From positions 30,349-75,917 of the forward strand of contig JAUNPU010000018.1 of NCBI GenBank assembly GCA_030536555.1: DNA of 45,569 nucleotides, given 5' to 3'. The notes beneath the pieces were generated by a model. The model did not search any database, was not told the DNA's origin, and was given only the letters and a program-made list of their open reading frames with translations. Shown in pieces: positions 1 through 7,946 of the stretch (position 1 is the stretch's first letter; every line of letters begins with the position of its first letter). The translations under genes and the position numbers were made by a program. Origin of the DNA: Eubacteriales bacterium (GTDB taxonomy: Bacteria > Bacillota > Clostridia > Lachnospirales > Lachnospiraceae).

Positions 1-410
1 GGCATTTATTGTCCAAACCACCTCGGTTTGTGCTGCTAATCGGGCAAAAATCAGGTTGCCCGCCAGGATTTTGGATAATTTTCCTTAAAATCGGCATTTA
101 TTGTCCAAACCACCTCGGTTTGTGCTGCTAATCGGGCAAAAATCAGGCTGCCCGCCAGGATTTTGGACAATTCCCCCTGAAATATGGCTTTTATTGTCCA
201 AACTGCCTCGCTTCCCACAATCATCATGGCAGAAACCATCCTATCCCGCAGAGCTTTGGACAATTTCCCCTGAAATATGGCTTTTATTGTCCAAACTGCC
301 TCGCTTCCCGCAATCATCATGGAAGAACCATCCCATCCCGCAGAGCTTTGGATAATTTTCCCTGAAATCTGGCATTTATTGTCCATACTGCCTCGCTTCC
401 CGCAATCATC
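1..410. repeat. Tandem array of 92-93 bp repeats with internal inverted repeats
   Basis: About 4.4 copies start at 1, 93, 186, 279 and 371; the array may continue left of the window. Each copy begins with GGC(A/T)TTTATTGTCCA and ends with TTTGGA(C/T)AATTT. At each junction TTTGGACAAT and ATTGTCCAAA can pair across a loop of about 21 bases (for example 162-171 with 193-202). The first two copies share one core, which has a second hairpin CGGGCA/TGCCCG; the next copies share a different core. Open frames across the array are repeat artefacts. Function is unknown: it could be a non-coding structured repeat or a minisatellite. Confidence 0.85.
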
Positions 411-544
411 GTAACAGAAAACAGCCGGCGCTGCCTCAAGAATCAGCTTCCTTCCCCCACACAATATTTCACGGACTCCCCCAAACAAATTGGCACCTCT
501 CTCAAAATATAATATTCCAAAAAAGGCACCAGTCTCTTCTATTA

Positions 545-1435
545 TTATTTCTTCTTCCGCCAGTTTTCTGTCATCTTCTCCGCCACCCTCGGTGCCACGA
601 CCTTGATGTAGGCGTTATTGCCAAAGTGTGCTCCGCGGATGGATGCGGTCATACCGGTGCCGTTGACTTCGTTGGAATCCGTCGTGCGCGGCACTTCCAC
701 GTAGGTGTCCGGGTTCCACTCCCGGTAATGCTCCCAGATCATCGGGCAGTCACCCACGCCGTACCAGTAGGATACGGTCTCCACATTGTACCAGAGATTC
801 CGGTTCCAGCCGCCCCGGTAGACGCGGTTCGGATAATGCTCCTTAAAATAAGCCAGGAAATCCTCCGTCATCTTCTCGAATCCGGCAATCTGGCCTCTGC
901 CGTCCCCGTTGTCATGCTCTCCCTGAATCCACACCACACCGAGAAAGCGATTGTCCTCATTCAAGTCCAGGGCATAGGCGATACGGTCTTTCATGGCAAG
1001 ATAAAATGGAGACTGGACGCCCCACTGCAGAATCCCCGGTGACGGGCGCATCTCTTCTTTGATATAGGTGCCCTTCTCTCCCACCGTGAAGCCGCAGCCG
1101 CCATAAGCACAGGGTAGCACCAGAATCTGGTAATCCTCCGGAATTTCATCCAGAAGCCGGTCTGCCAGCGGAAGATGAATACCCTTGGTCCCCAGATTCG
1201 GCGTCTTGTTGGCTGGGTTGGAAAACGGGCGCAGGTCCTGATAGCTCTGGGCGCAGACCCCAAGCTCGATTTCCTTCATATTGTCCTCCCCGTAAAGCCC
1301 CAGCTGCCGGATCCGGTCTCTCCGAAACTGCTGCAAATAGTCCTCCGGCACGCAGGATTCATCATATCCTACAGCATTGGACTGCCCAGCAACACACAAT
1401 ATCATATATTTCTGTCTTTCCATAAGCTTCTCCAT
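545..1435 (-). CDS. SASA-family carbohydrate esterase (sialate O-acetylesterase-like)
   Basis: The 296-residue protein has the SGNH/SASA block I motif GQSNAVG at residues 17-23 (nucleophile Ser19), a WIQGEHDN block near residue 170 that corresponds to the family's QGE-x-D block, and a late GAHFGNNAY block that supplies the likely catalytic His. No signal peptide is visible, so it is probably cytoplasmic. Known family members remove acetyl groups from sugars; the substrate here is unknown. The start is chosen because GAAGGA lies 7 bases upstream. The gene begins 2 bases after the upstream stop codon, so it is the third gene of an operon with the anchored protein and the GGDEF protein. Confidence 0.8.
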   Translation of the reverse strand: MEKLMERQKYMILCVAGQSNAVGYDESCVPEDYLQQFRRDRIRQLGLYGEDNMKEIELGVCAQSYQDLRPFSNPANKTPNLGTKGIHLPLADRLLDEIPEDYQILVLPCAYGGCGFTVGEKGTYIKEEMRPSPGILQWGVQSPFYLAMKDRIAYALDLNEDNRFLGVVWIQGEHDNGDGRGQIAGFEKMTEDFLAYFKEHYPNRVYRGGWNRNLWYNVETVSYWYGVGDCPMIWEHYREWNPDTYVEVPRTTDSNEVNGTGMTASIRGAHFGNNAYIKVVAPRVAEKMTENWRKKK

Positions 1436-1437
1436 CT

Positions 1438-2166
1438 CTATTCCTTCTGTTTTGTAACCGGCTGCAGGACAAATGTGACCTGATTACCTGCCAGATCCGG
1501 TATCTCAATATACACAGACGTCTCCGGATAAGCAAATGCCACATATCCCTCGCTCTCGCTGAAGGAAGCCGGCAGAAACTCTTCCGATGTATCCGGATCA
1601 TATGACCGGATGGCCGCATAGTCCACACCACTGCCTTCCCCGTCATCCAGATAGAGAATGATCGTACCGTCCTTCATCTCATGCTTCAGCACCACAGGTG
1701 CATCGCTGTCCAGACTGTCAATGATCATATCCTGTGAGGACTTCATGCCCGTAACCGTCTCCACCTCCAGAAGCAGGTAGCCATTTTCCTCCACCTTCAC
1801 AGAGTAGCCCTGATAGCTCTCCTGCTTTACCGCCACCGGATTGTCATTCAACTGTGCGGACACATCCTTAAGAGGCACCAGCGAATTGATCTGGAAGTTG
1901 ACCGTCAGGGAAGAGGCATCCTTCTGGGGCGCTGCGGCCACTCCGGAGATCGGCGCCGGAACCACAGTTCCAGGCAGGAGAAATATAAGCACAACCAGAA
2001 TACTTGTGACCATCAGCACCGTGGGAAACAGCGCCTTCCAGCGGTTTCGGCGGCTGCCGGTGGCTGTGCTTTGCTCTGCCTTGGAGTCCGTCATGATCTG
2101 ACTTAAGATCCGATCTGCCTGATGATTGGAAAATCTGTCTTTATCCGTTCCCGTACTTCTAATCAT
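1438..2166 (-). CDS. Membrane-anchored protein with extracellular Ig-like region
   Basis: The 242-residue protein has a hydrophilic N-terminus (about 45 residues), one membrane helix (LFPTVLMVTSILVVLIFLLP) and an extracellular part of about 165 residues. The extracellular part is beta-rich with Asp/Ser/Gly turns, as in bacterial Ig-like repeats. The start at 2166 is preferred because AAAGGAGG lies just upstream, inside the end of the GGDEF gene; the two genes overlap by 8 bases, suggesting translational coupling. No family is recognised with certainty. The operon places it next to a second-messenger enzyme and an esterase, so an envelope sensor or anti-sigma-like role is possible but unproven. 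Confidence 0.7.
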   Translation of the reverse strand: MIRSTGTDKDRFSNHQADRILSQIMTDSKAEQSTATGSRRNRWKALFPTVLMVTSILVVLIFLLPGTVVPAPISGVAAAPQKDASSLTVNFQINSLVPLKDVSAQLNDNPVAVKQESYQGYSVKVEENGYLLLEVETVTGMKSSQDMIIDSLDSDAPVVLKHEMKDGTIILYLDDGEGSGVDYAAIRSYDPDTSEEFLPASFSESEGYVAFAYPETSVYIEIPDLAGNQVTFVLQPVTKQKE

Positions 2167-2833
2167 TCTCTGCCGCCTCCTTTCCGCAAGAGCATGATCT
2201 CTTTTTTTCTCTCTTCTGACAATACATCCGCTCGTCCGCAAGGGACACCAGTGCCCGGATATCCCTGCACTTATCGCTTGGTCCGCAGGCACTTCCCAGA
2301 CTATAGCGAATCCCGCTGCCGTTACTCAGTCTGGCTGCCCCGATCTCCTCCTCCAGCCTGTCCCGGAACTCCCGCATCATTCGGCAGGCATCCTCGCCGT
2401 GAAAAAAGACGATGAACTCATCGCCGCCATTTCTGGCCGCAAATCCGTCCGGTCCGGCACATCGCGCCAGAATCGACGCAAATTGAATCAGAAGCTCATC
2501 TCCGGTCAAATGCCCGTATCTGTCATTGGTCTTCTTCAGATTGTCCAAATCCATGACCGCCACACTCAGCTGCTCCACCGAATGAACACGACTGCAGTAA
2601 AGATCCGTGCTCAGCCGGTTGGGAATCCTGGTAAGACTGTCAAAATAGGAAAATCGATACAGCGCCTCATAGCTTTCCGTCATCTTGTAGATCATCACAC
2701 TGTTGACCAGCGCCACAACCACCGCAGCCGCCAGAAGTGACCAGTGAAAGATCGAACCCGTAACGGATGGTATGAGTACGATCAAAATCAGAAAGACCGG
2801 ATTGATTAATTTTAAATATTTCATCTTGTTCAT
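2159..2833 (-). CDS. Membrane GGDEF-domain diguanylate cyclase
   Basis: The 224-residue protein has two membrane helices in the first 50 residues, followed at once by a GGDEF domain (about 62-215). The signature FDSLTRIPNR is at 63-72, the metal-binding MDLDNLK near 94-100, and the active-site GGDEF at 136-140 is intact, so it should make c-di-GMP from two GTP. No RxxD inhibitory site is seen upstream of GGDEF. There is no sensory domain other than the short membrane region. An AAGGCGG site lies 9 bases before the start codon. It is the first gene of a three-gene operon. Confidence 0.9.
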   Translation of the reverse strand: MNKMKYLKLINPVFLILIVLIPSVTGSIFHWSLLAAAVVVALVNSVMIYKMTESYEALYRFSYFDSLTRIPNRLSTDLYCSRVHSVEQLSVAVMDLDNLKKTNDRYGHLTGDELLIQFASILARCAGPDGFAARNGGDEFIVFFHGEDACRMMREFRDRLEEEIGAARLSNGSGIRYSLGSACGPSDKCRDIRALVSLADERMYCQKREKKRSCSCGKEAAEND

Positions 2834-2846
2834 ATCAATTACCGCC

Positions 2847-2875
2847 TTGAACTATTTGTAACATCCCGATATAAT
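2847..2875 (+). promoter_or_regulatory. Sigma-A type promoter for the surface-protein unit
   Basis: TTGAAC (2847-2852), a 17-base spacer and TATAAT (2870-2875). A second TATAAT at 2963-2968 lies downstream, and both are preceded by the same TTGTAACAT word, so there may be two tandem starts. The leader from the first is about 160 bases long. Confidence 0.6.
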
Positions 2876-2890
2876 AGAAACAGACTGTCA

Positions 2891-2934
2891 CAGTTTCCCT
2901 CTGCGAGATGATTTAAATCGCAGGGAAGAAACTG
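2891..2934 (+). promoter_or_regulatory. Leader hairpin upstream of the surface-protein gene
   Basis: CAGTTTC (2891-2897) pairs with GAAACTG (2928-2934). After a small internal loop TGCGA pairs with TCGCA. It sits between the divergent GGDEF operon and the plus-strand gene. A short T-rich stretch follows, so it could act as an attenuator. It does not match the c-di-GMP riboswitch consensus. Confidence 0.45.
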
Positions 2935-3042
2935 TTTCATCTGAAATCTTGTAACATTGATTATAATATGAGAAGGTCCAACTTGCAAGGTGAATCCGAT
3001 ATACCTTGCAGAAACTCTTTCGCAGCAGGAGGAGGCAAAGCA

Positions 3043-4593
3043 GTGCGAAACTTAAAAATAATACTGACAGGCATTCTGATTCTCAGCCTGAGTATATTTT
3101 CATACAGATCTACCATCGCCTCGGAGGTGAACCGGCTGTCCGACAGCGGAGCCCATTTCGACTCGGTAAGGGAAAGTGGCGGCGAAGGAGACGACTCCAA
3201 GACAGCGACGGAAAGTGGCGACGCAGGGGGCGACTCCAAGACAGCGACGGAAAGTGGCGGTTTGCGAGATACCGACGAAAGCAGCAGCACAGAATCCGAT
3301 TTGACGGTTTCTGAAGAACATGATGACGTAGACTCGGATTTCGTGGATTTGGATAAAAGTAATGCCATAAATTCGGATTTCGTGGATAATGACGAAAGCA
3401 GCAGTTCGGAAAACGCTGAGCGTACCGACGAAAGCAGCAGTTCGGAAAGCTCTGAGCATACCGATGAAAGTTCCAGCGAGGATTCTTCTAATGAGAGTTC
3501 TGGAACCGACGACGAGAACATCAACACCCATCGTTTATGGCTTTATTATAATGATTGGCTTCTTGATTGGATTTCTGTTCCGGAAGGCGAATTCATTATC
3601 GATTACCTGCCAGACGAATCTGAGCTGGAACCTCCATTCTGGATGGATGACTCTGCCCAGTTTGTCGGATGGTATACCAGAAAAGGCGTCAAAATAACAA
3701 AGGACTTCAGGATGCCGGGAAATACACTGTTTCTCTTTGCAGAATGGGAGGAAACCACGCCATCCTCAGAATCATCAAGCTCCGAACCGGAAAGTCCAGA
3801 GCCATCAAGCTCTGAGCCGGAAAGTCCGGAACCATCGAGCTCTGAGCCGGAAACCTCTCCTACCGAAACATCTCCTCCTGAGACAGAACCGACTGAGACC
3901 TCTCCCATCGAAACCACACCGGAAACCTCCCCGCCGGAGACAGAACCTTCCACTTCTGTTCCGGAGAACACATCCGCTTCCAACACAGGAGGCGGCGGAA
4001 GCGGCGGAGGCGGTCACTCCGGTAACTATGATCATGATGACAGCGACGACAGCGAGCCACCCACGGAAGTTCCTGCCACAGTTGCTCCAACCACTGCTCC
4101 GACAACTGCTCCAACCACCGCACCTGCTCTCCCGGCACCTTCTGAGCCTGAAGCCCCGGCAGAGGCGGAGGCAGACTATGATGCGCCGGAGCAGGAAGCT
4201 CCCGTGATCGAATCGGAACCCGAGACGCTTCCTCCGGTGCCGGAGACACTTCCTCAGCAGGAATCATCGGCTTCCTTCATCGAAACCTATCTTCTGACCT
4301 TTCTGGATCAAACCGTCAATGGGAAGGCTGCCGGGGATGAAGAGGAAACTGACGATTATCTCCTTGCCACTGCTCCGCCGGAGGCAGTCCGGGAAGCCCA
4401 TCCGGATACCGCTGTGCTGGAGACAGACTCCGAAGGAAGCAGTTCATCCGGCTGTAAGCGGCACGTTTTCCTGCTGGTTCTGGCACTGATTCTGGAACTG
4501 TGCTATATCTTTGATATCCGAGAGCGGCAGAAGCATATCGCGGAACTGAAAAAGGAAATTGCACGTCTAAACGGCATCAAACACAGGAGGTAG
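3043..4593 (+). CDS. Secreted, membrane-anchored Ser/Glu/Pro-rich surface protein
   Basis: The 516-residue protein starts at a GTG, 7 bases after AGGAGG; an ATG further upstream has no such site. A signal sequence (IILTGILILSLSIFSYRS) is followed by a low-complexity Ser/Glu/Asp region with short repeats (DESSSSE, TATESG). A compact domain of about 70 residues near 165-240 contains FVGWYT and a closing FAEW, typical of InlB-type/Flg_new repeats. Next come Pro/Ser/Thr/Glu repeats (SSEPESPEP, TTAPTTAP), a GGGGSGGGG linker, and at the C-terminus one membrane helix followed by a charged helix. It probably spans the wall, with the InlB-like domain exposed. There is no LPXTG motif. Confidence 0.75.
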   Translation: MRNLKIILTGILILSLSIFSYRSTIASEVNRLSDSGAHFDSVRESGGEGDDSKTATESGDAGGDSKTATESGGLRDTDESSSTESDLTVSEEHDDVDSDFVDLDKSNAINSDFVDNDESSSSENAERTDESSSSESSEHTDESSSEDSSNESSGTDDENINTHRLWLYYNDWLLDWISVPEGEFIIDYLPDESELEPPFWMDDSAQFVGWYTRKGVKITKDFRMPGNTLFLFAEWEETTPSSESSSSEPESPEPSSSEPESPEPSSSEPETSPTETSPPETEPTETSPIETTPETSPPETEPSTSVPENTSASNTGGGGSGGGGHSGNYDHDDSDDSEPPTEVPATVAPTTAPTTAPTTAPALPAPSEPEAPAEAEADYDAPEQEAPVIESEPETLPPVPETLPQQESSASFIETYLLTFLDQTVNGKAAGDEEETDDYLLATAPPEAVREAHPDTAVLETDSEGSSSSGCKRHVFLLVLALILELCYIFDIRERQKHIAELKKEIARLNGIKHRR

Positions 4594-4595
4594 TT

Positions 4596-4766
4596 ATGAA
4601 TCTTGGCATATGCAATCTGGACATTCCGACACTTCTTCTGCTGGTGATCATGGCAGCCTGCATGCTGGTACATATTCATCAACAGAAAAAGCAGGAAAAA
4701 GAACTGGAAGAAGAACTGAGGGAACTGCAAAGCTCCTTCACGAAAGCAGGGAGAGATGCAGACTGA
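4596..4766 (+). CDS. 56-residue single-span membrane peptide
   Basis: This small ORF starts 2 bases after the surface-protein stop codon. A perfect AGGAGG is positioned 5 bases before its ATG and overlaps the end of the upstream gene. Residues 11-25 (PTLLLLVIMAACMLV) form a membrane helix; residues 28-47 are a highly charged helix (QQKKQEKELEEELREL) that could form a coiled coil. The C-terminal helix of the upstream protein has the same layout (membrane helix then charged helix), so the two may pair in the membrane. The transcription terminator overlaps its stop codon. Confidence 0.7.
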   Translation: MNLGICNLDIPTLLLLVIMAACMLVHIHQQKKQEKELEEELRELQSSFTKAGRDAD

Positions 4767-4786
4767 TCTGCAATCTCTCCCTGTTT
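4748..4786 (+). terminator. Rho-independent terminator
   Basis: AGGGAGAGAT (4748-4757) pairs perfectly with ATCTCTCCCT (4773-4782). An inner GCAG/CTGC pair extends the stem, and GTTTTAT follows. It ends the surface-protein unit. Confidence 0.85.
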
Positions 4787-4809
4787 TATCTTAATTCATA
4801 ATAAAGCAC

Positions 4810-5370
4810 TCATGAAACCGGTGCCCGCTTCTCCATGCAAAATGCATATTGCAGCCCGCTTCCTTCATATTCATCTGCCGCTTCAATATAGTCCCCCTGT
4901 CGCTTCACCTCAATCCCTATGTAATACGTCCCTGACGGCAGCTGCTGCAGATCATCCACCTGGTCCAGACTGTCAATCTTCTGATAATCGCCCCCGAAAA
5001 CATCAACAGAAACCAGTTCCATATCTTCCGGTATCCCGACCGAACAGGTGTCATCCCACACAACCACCGGCAGTTCCCCTGCTATTTCGGAAAGCACATT
5101 GTGCAGTCTCGGTCCGTCCCCGCTTATAAAGCGTTTCACTCCCTCATCGTAGCTGTAATTCCATACCTCTAACCGATATAATGAAATTTTGTCATCTCCG
5201 TGGTTCACACAGACTTCACGCTGAATCTCCTGCGCCTGGATGGTATCCATTTTCCTGGTCTTGCTCGATTCGCCGGTATCACGTGTACCCAAGCAGGAAG
5301 ACATCAAAAGCGAAAGCCCCAATGCCAGCAGGATTATGCCGGTTTCATATGGTTTTCTGTGCTTTTTCAT
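4810..5370 (-). CDS. Putative lipoprotein, function unknown
   Basis: The 186-residue protein has a lipoprotein signal (GIILLALGLSLLMSSC) with the lipobox Cys at about residue 26. The mature part is a small acidic beta-rich domain with no family I recognise. GGAGG lies 6 bases before the start. It is transcribed towards the terminator of the plus-strand unit and appears to be a single gene. Confidence 0.7.
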   Translation of the reverse strand: MKKHRKPYETGIILLALGLSLLMSSCLGTRDTGESSKTRKMDTIQAQEIQREVCVNHGDDKISLYRLEVWNYSYDEGVKRFISGDGPRLHNVLSEIAGELPVVVWDDTCSVGIPEDMELVSVDVFGGDYQKIDSLDQVDDLQQLPSGTYYIGIEVKRQGDYIEAADEYEGSGLQYAFCMEKRAPVS

Positions 5371-5435
5371 ACTCTACCTCCGATTATTTCCTGCTTTGTA
5401 AGCAGCCGGTTATTTCTTGCTGAACTGCGGCGCAC

Positions 5436-5468
5436 AACGGGCTGACTTTAAGTCGTACTGCGCCCGTT
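5436..5468. other. Hairpin in the gap between lipoprotein gene and integrase remnant
   Basis: AACGGGC (5436-5442) pairs with GCCCGTT (5462-5468), with a small inner GACTT/AAGTC stem; TT follows on the plus strand. It may be a weak terminator between the flank and the island operon. The rest of 5371-5557 holds no gene that I can support. Confidence 0.35.
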
Positions 5469-5557
5469 TTGATCCGTTATCCCTTGGTATTCCGGGCTTT
5501 TCCGGACTTTTCGCTATTCAGTTATCCTATGTGGTAACCACGAAAAATGGCGTTTTT

Positions 5558-5668
5558 TCAATCAGCAGCGGTCTGATGAAAAGCACCGTTTACTACACTG
5601 AACAGCTCCTCTGGTTTATTATCCTTTACCTTCGCATAGATATCCATAGTTGTTTTACTGTGCAGCCT
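5558..5668 (-). pseudogene. C-terminal remnant of a tyrosine recombinase (integrase)
   Basis: In one frame this stretch encodes HSKTTMDIYAKV followed by KDNKPEELFSVV. This is the conserved end of phage/transposon integrases: the motif holding the active-site Tyr (TTMDIYA) and the charged tail. The preceding catalytic domain is absent, because the frame meets the end of the adjacent gene (stop at 5670-5672). There is no start codon for a real protein. I read it as the scar of a lost integrase at the edge of an inserted block. Confidence 0.6.
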
Positions 5669-5669
5669 C

Positions 5670-7946
5670 TTATAACAACTGACCCAACTCTTCCATTGTT
5701 TTTTCCGGCAAGCCAATTGCATCTTCAAGCACCAGCTGCCGCAGCTCCCCATCGCAGAGGTGGTAGAACCTTTCCCCGGCATAATTATAATTATACATAC
5801 GTGGATCAGACGTAAACCACATCTCCTGCTGTGGATACTTACCGGTCATTTCTGCCATATATGCTGCAATTTCCTTCATGTGTTCGTCATCCTCACAAAC
5901 AAATGATACGATTGGTCTTGTTGAAAATACAACCTGATCCCGCGTTTCGTTATACAGCTGATCCTCATGATCGAACATTTCAATGAATCTCAGCAACTTT
6001 TCCTTCAGTTCAATTCTGTTGATTTCGATTTCAAAATCCTCGCATCGGCGTACCGGTTCCGCAACGATAACAGCCGCATCAAACGTTATGATTGCATACA
6101 CCTTGGCACCATTCCATTTTTGCCCCATCTGGTTGAGTATTGTGTTGATCGAATAGTCAAGGATTTCATCTTTCGAGTAATGTGTCAGCCAATACACCAG
6201 CCACTGTGTTGCCGAAAGGTGTTTTTTTACCGTATTGCCGTCTGCAAGCACACCGAATGAGTTGCGTCTTTCCGGATGTCTTCCCATTTCCCTGAGCAGG
6301 TTATAACCGGTAGCCCCCAACGTATGAATTCGATAAATTGCCTTTTTCCTTTCTTCGAGAGGCTCGCCGTTATCATCAACAGCTACAAATCTGCTCATCT
6401 CAATCAGATCAAATTTGTAAAGACGATTCATTACATCTGTCACCTTAGTTGCTGTAATTTTCTCTCTGTTTCCCAGCGATATGTATCCGGAAAGAACCAG
6501 ATCCAGCAGCATTGTCTTTGAAACATATTTTAATCTGCTTATCCAGTCTAATATCTCAATTTCAAAAGCACCGATTCCTCCCTGAGGGCTGTTCAGGGCA
6601 GCAATCAGCTTCTGCACCAGATACTTCCTGTCAAATTCAGCCGGAACCAGTTTTAAGATGGAATGGGGTACAAATGAAAAAGCGCTGTGTTCTGCGTTTC
6701 GTACTCTTCCCAGCTGGTTGCATGTATCAAGCAGCTGCTTCTTTTTTTTCGACATAACAGGCTCTTCTGACTTTCTTTCCGCCTCATTGTTGAACTCCGC
6801 TTCCGTTTTCTCGTGCTTTTCGCTTTCCACCTCATGTGATTGTTCCAGGTCTTCCTCTGTCTTGTCAGAGAAGCCGGATGTTTCCTTAAATCTCCGGTAC
6901 TCTTTCTCTATCATCTCACAGAGCACCTTCCAGGGATAATGTGGATTTGACCATTTGCCATGCAGGGTATTCGGAGTTTTGACAACCACCTCTCCACTTT
7001 CTAATTCCCTGATATAGAAATTTTTCCATTCGTGAGTACTACCCGGAAGAATAAAATCAACGAAAGCACATAAGGAATAGCCCGTGCAGTATTCCACCTC
7101 TATATGAAGAAAATTCTTTTGCTCAGATATAAACTGTTCACTGCTGAATGCTGTTTTGCTCAGCTCTTCCAATTCCGCTTTATCCAGGTCATACTTTGCC
7201 ACAGTCTCAAGTGTTTCTTCGTCTATCTTTATGCTATAGCTTTCATTTCTGATTTCAAGAGTCGCTGTGCCAATTGTCTGGATATCGTCCTGAATGAGAA
7301 GATTGTACCGGTATATTTCACTGACATGATGAAATTCAGCAGCAAAGCCGCTCTGACACACAGGAATGGAACTACCGGATTGTATGAATTTATTTTCCTT
7401 TCGGTATTGTTCAGCAATCGCTTTCTGAACCTCCTTCCACGTTATCTCCCGGAATCTCCATTTCATTCCATATTGCTTTGGCATATAAACATGAACAGCA
7501 TTGCCTGCCTGTTTTACCGAGAATCCTTCCTCTCGTCTTCTGCTTCCCGGCAGAATAATGCTTGCCTGGCATGTATCTTTTTTGTAATCAAAATTATATA
7601 AATCAACAATAAGCTCGGCACTTGAATACGGCTGATGTTCTGATGGCTTAACCACCTGCAATGAAGTTGCTGCATCTGCTGTCTCAAATAATTTAACATA
7701 AATCTCCTTAATCTGCGAATTTTCAAGATAAACTGCAGATATCATCTCTCTGACCTTTGGCCATGCAATCTCGCTATACTTCCAATCCGTTCCCATCCCC
7801 TTCGGCATATGTACAATAGCGCCTTTTCCCATTGTTCCGGGGACAACACGGAAACCGCTGATAAACAAATTCAAATCAGGAATCTTAAGATCTGCCTTGC
7901 TTCTTCCATTTTCCTGAATATCATATATCTCAACATGATGCTCCAT
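5670..7946 (-). CDS. SpoVG-like repeats plus replication-relaxation-like C-terminal module
   Basis: The 758-residue protein has two parts. The N-terminal part holds three similar segments (about 5-78, 113-185, 287-360), each with beta strands, a (M)P-K/N-x-x-G motif such as HMPKGMGTDWKY, and a helix; the first resembles SpoVG. An acidic coiled-coil linker (about 365-400) follows. The C-terminal part (about 450-758) has a winged helix (EIEILDWISRLKYVSK) and a restriction-endonuclease-like fold suggested by FEIEINRIELKEKL. Its layout parallels the protein at 14761-15765. GGAGGTG precedes the start, and it overlaps the upstream TIR gene by 17 bases. DNA or RNA binding is inferred. It is the last gene of its operon. 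Confidence 0.65.
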   Translation of the reverse strand: MEHHVEIYDIQENGRSKADLKIPDLNLFISGFRVVPGTMGKGAIVHMPKGMGTDWKYSEIAWPKVREMISAVYLENSQIKEIYVKLFETADAATSLQVVKPSEHQPYSSAELIVDLYNFDYKKDTCQASIILPGSRRREEGFSVKQAGNAVHVYMPKQYGMKWRFREITWKEVQKAIAEQYRKENKFIQSGSSIPVCQSGFAAEFHHVSEIYRYNLLIQDDIQTIGTATLEIRNESYSIKIDEETLETVAKYDLDKAELEELSKTAFSSEQFISEQKNFLHIEVEYCTGYSLCAFVDFILPGSTHEWKNFYIRELESGEVVVKTPNTLHGKWSNPHYPWKVLCEMIEKEYRRFKETSGFSDKTEEDLEQSHEVESEKHEKTEAEFNNEAERKSEEPVMSKKKKQLLDTCNQLGRVRNAEHSAFSFVPHSILKLVPAEFDRKYLVQKLIAALNSPQGGIGAFEIEILDWISRLKYVSKTMLLDLVLSGYISLGNREKITATKVTDVMNRLYKFDLIEMSRFVAVDDNGEPLEERKKAIYRIHTLGATGYNLLREMGRHPERRNSFGVLADGNTVKKHLSATQWLVYWLTHYSKDEILDYSINTILNQMGQKWNGAKVYAIITFDAAVIVAEPVRRCEDFEIEINRIELKEKLLRFIEMFDHEDQLYNETRDQVVFSTRPIVSFVCEDDEHMKEIAAYMAEMTGKYPQQEMWFTSDPRMYNYNYAGERFYHLCDGELRQLVLEDAIGLPEKTMEELGQLL

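Noticed and set aside
1..410. Possible CRISPR array
   Set aside because: Units are 92-93 bp and differ mainly by exchange of a long core; there is no short constant repeat with unique spacers and no cas gene.
51..488. Open frames on both strands across the repeat array
   Set aside because: They follow the repeat period and contain repeated peptide blocks; no ribosome site or domain supports them.
2891..2960. c-di-GMP riboswitch in the leader near the GGDEF gene
   Set aside because: The conserved bases of the known c-di-GMP classes are not present; only a simple hairpin is.
5430..5480. tRNA or attachment site near the island edge
   Set aside because: The sequence forms a simple hairpin but has no tRNA arms and no matching copy was found at the right side.
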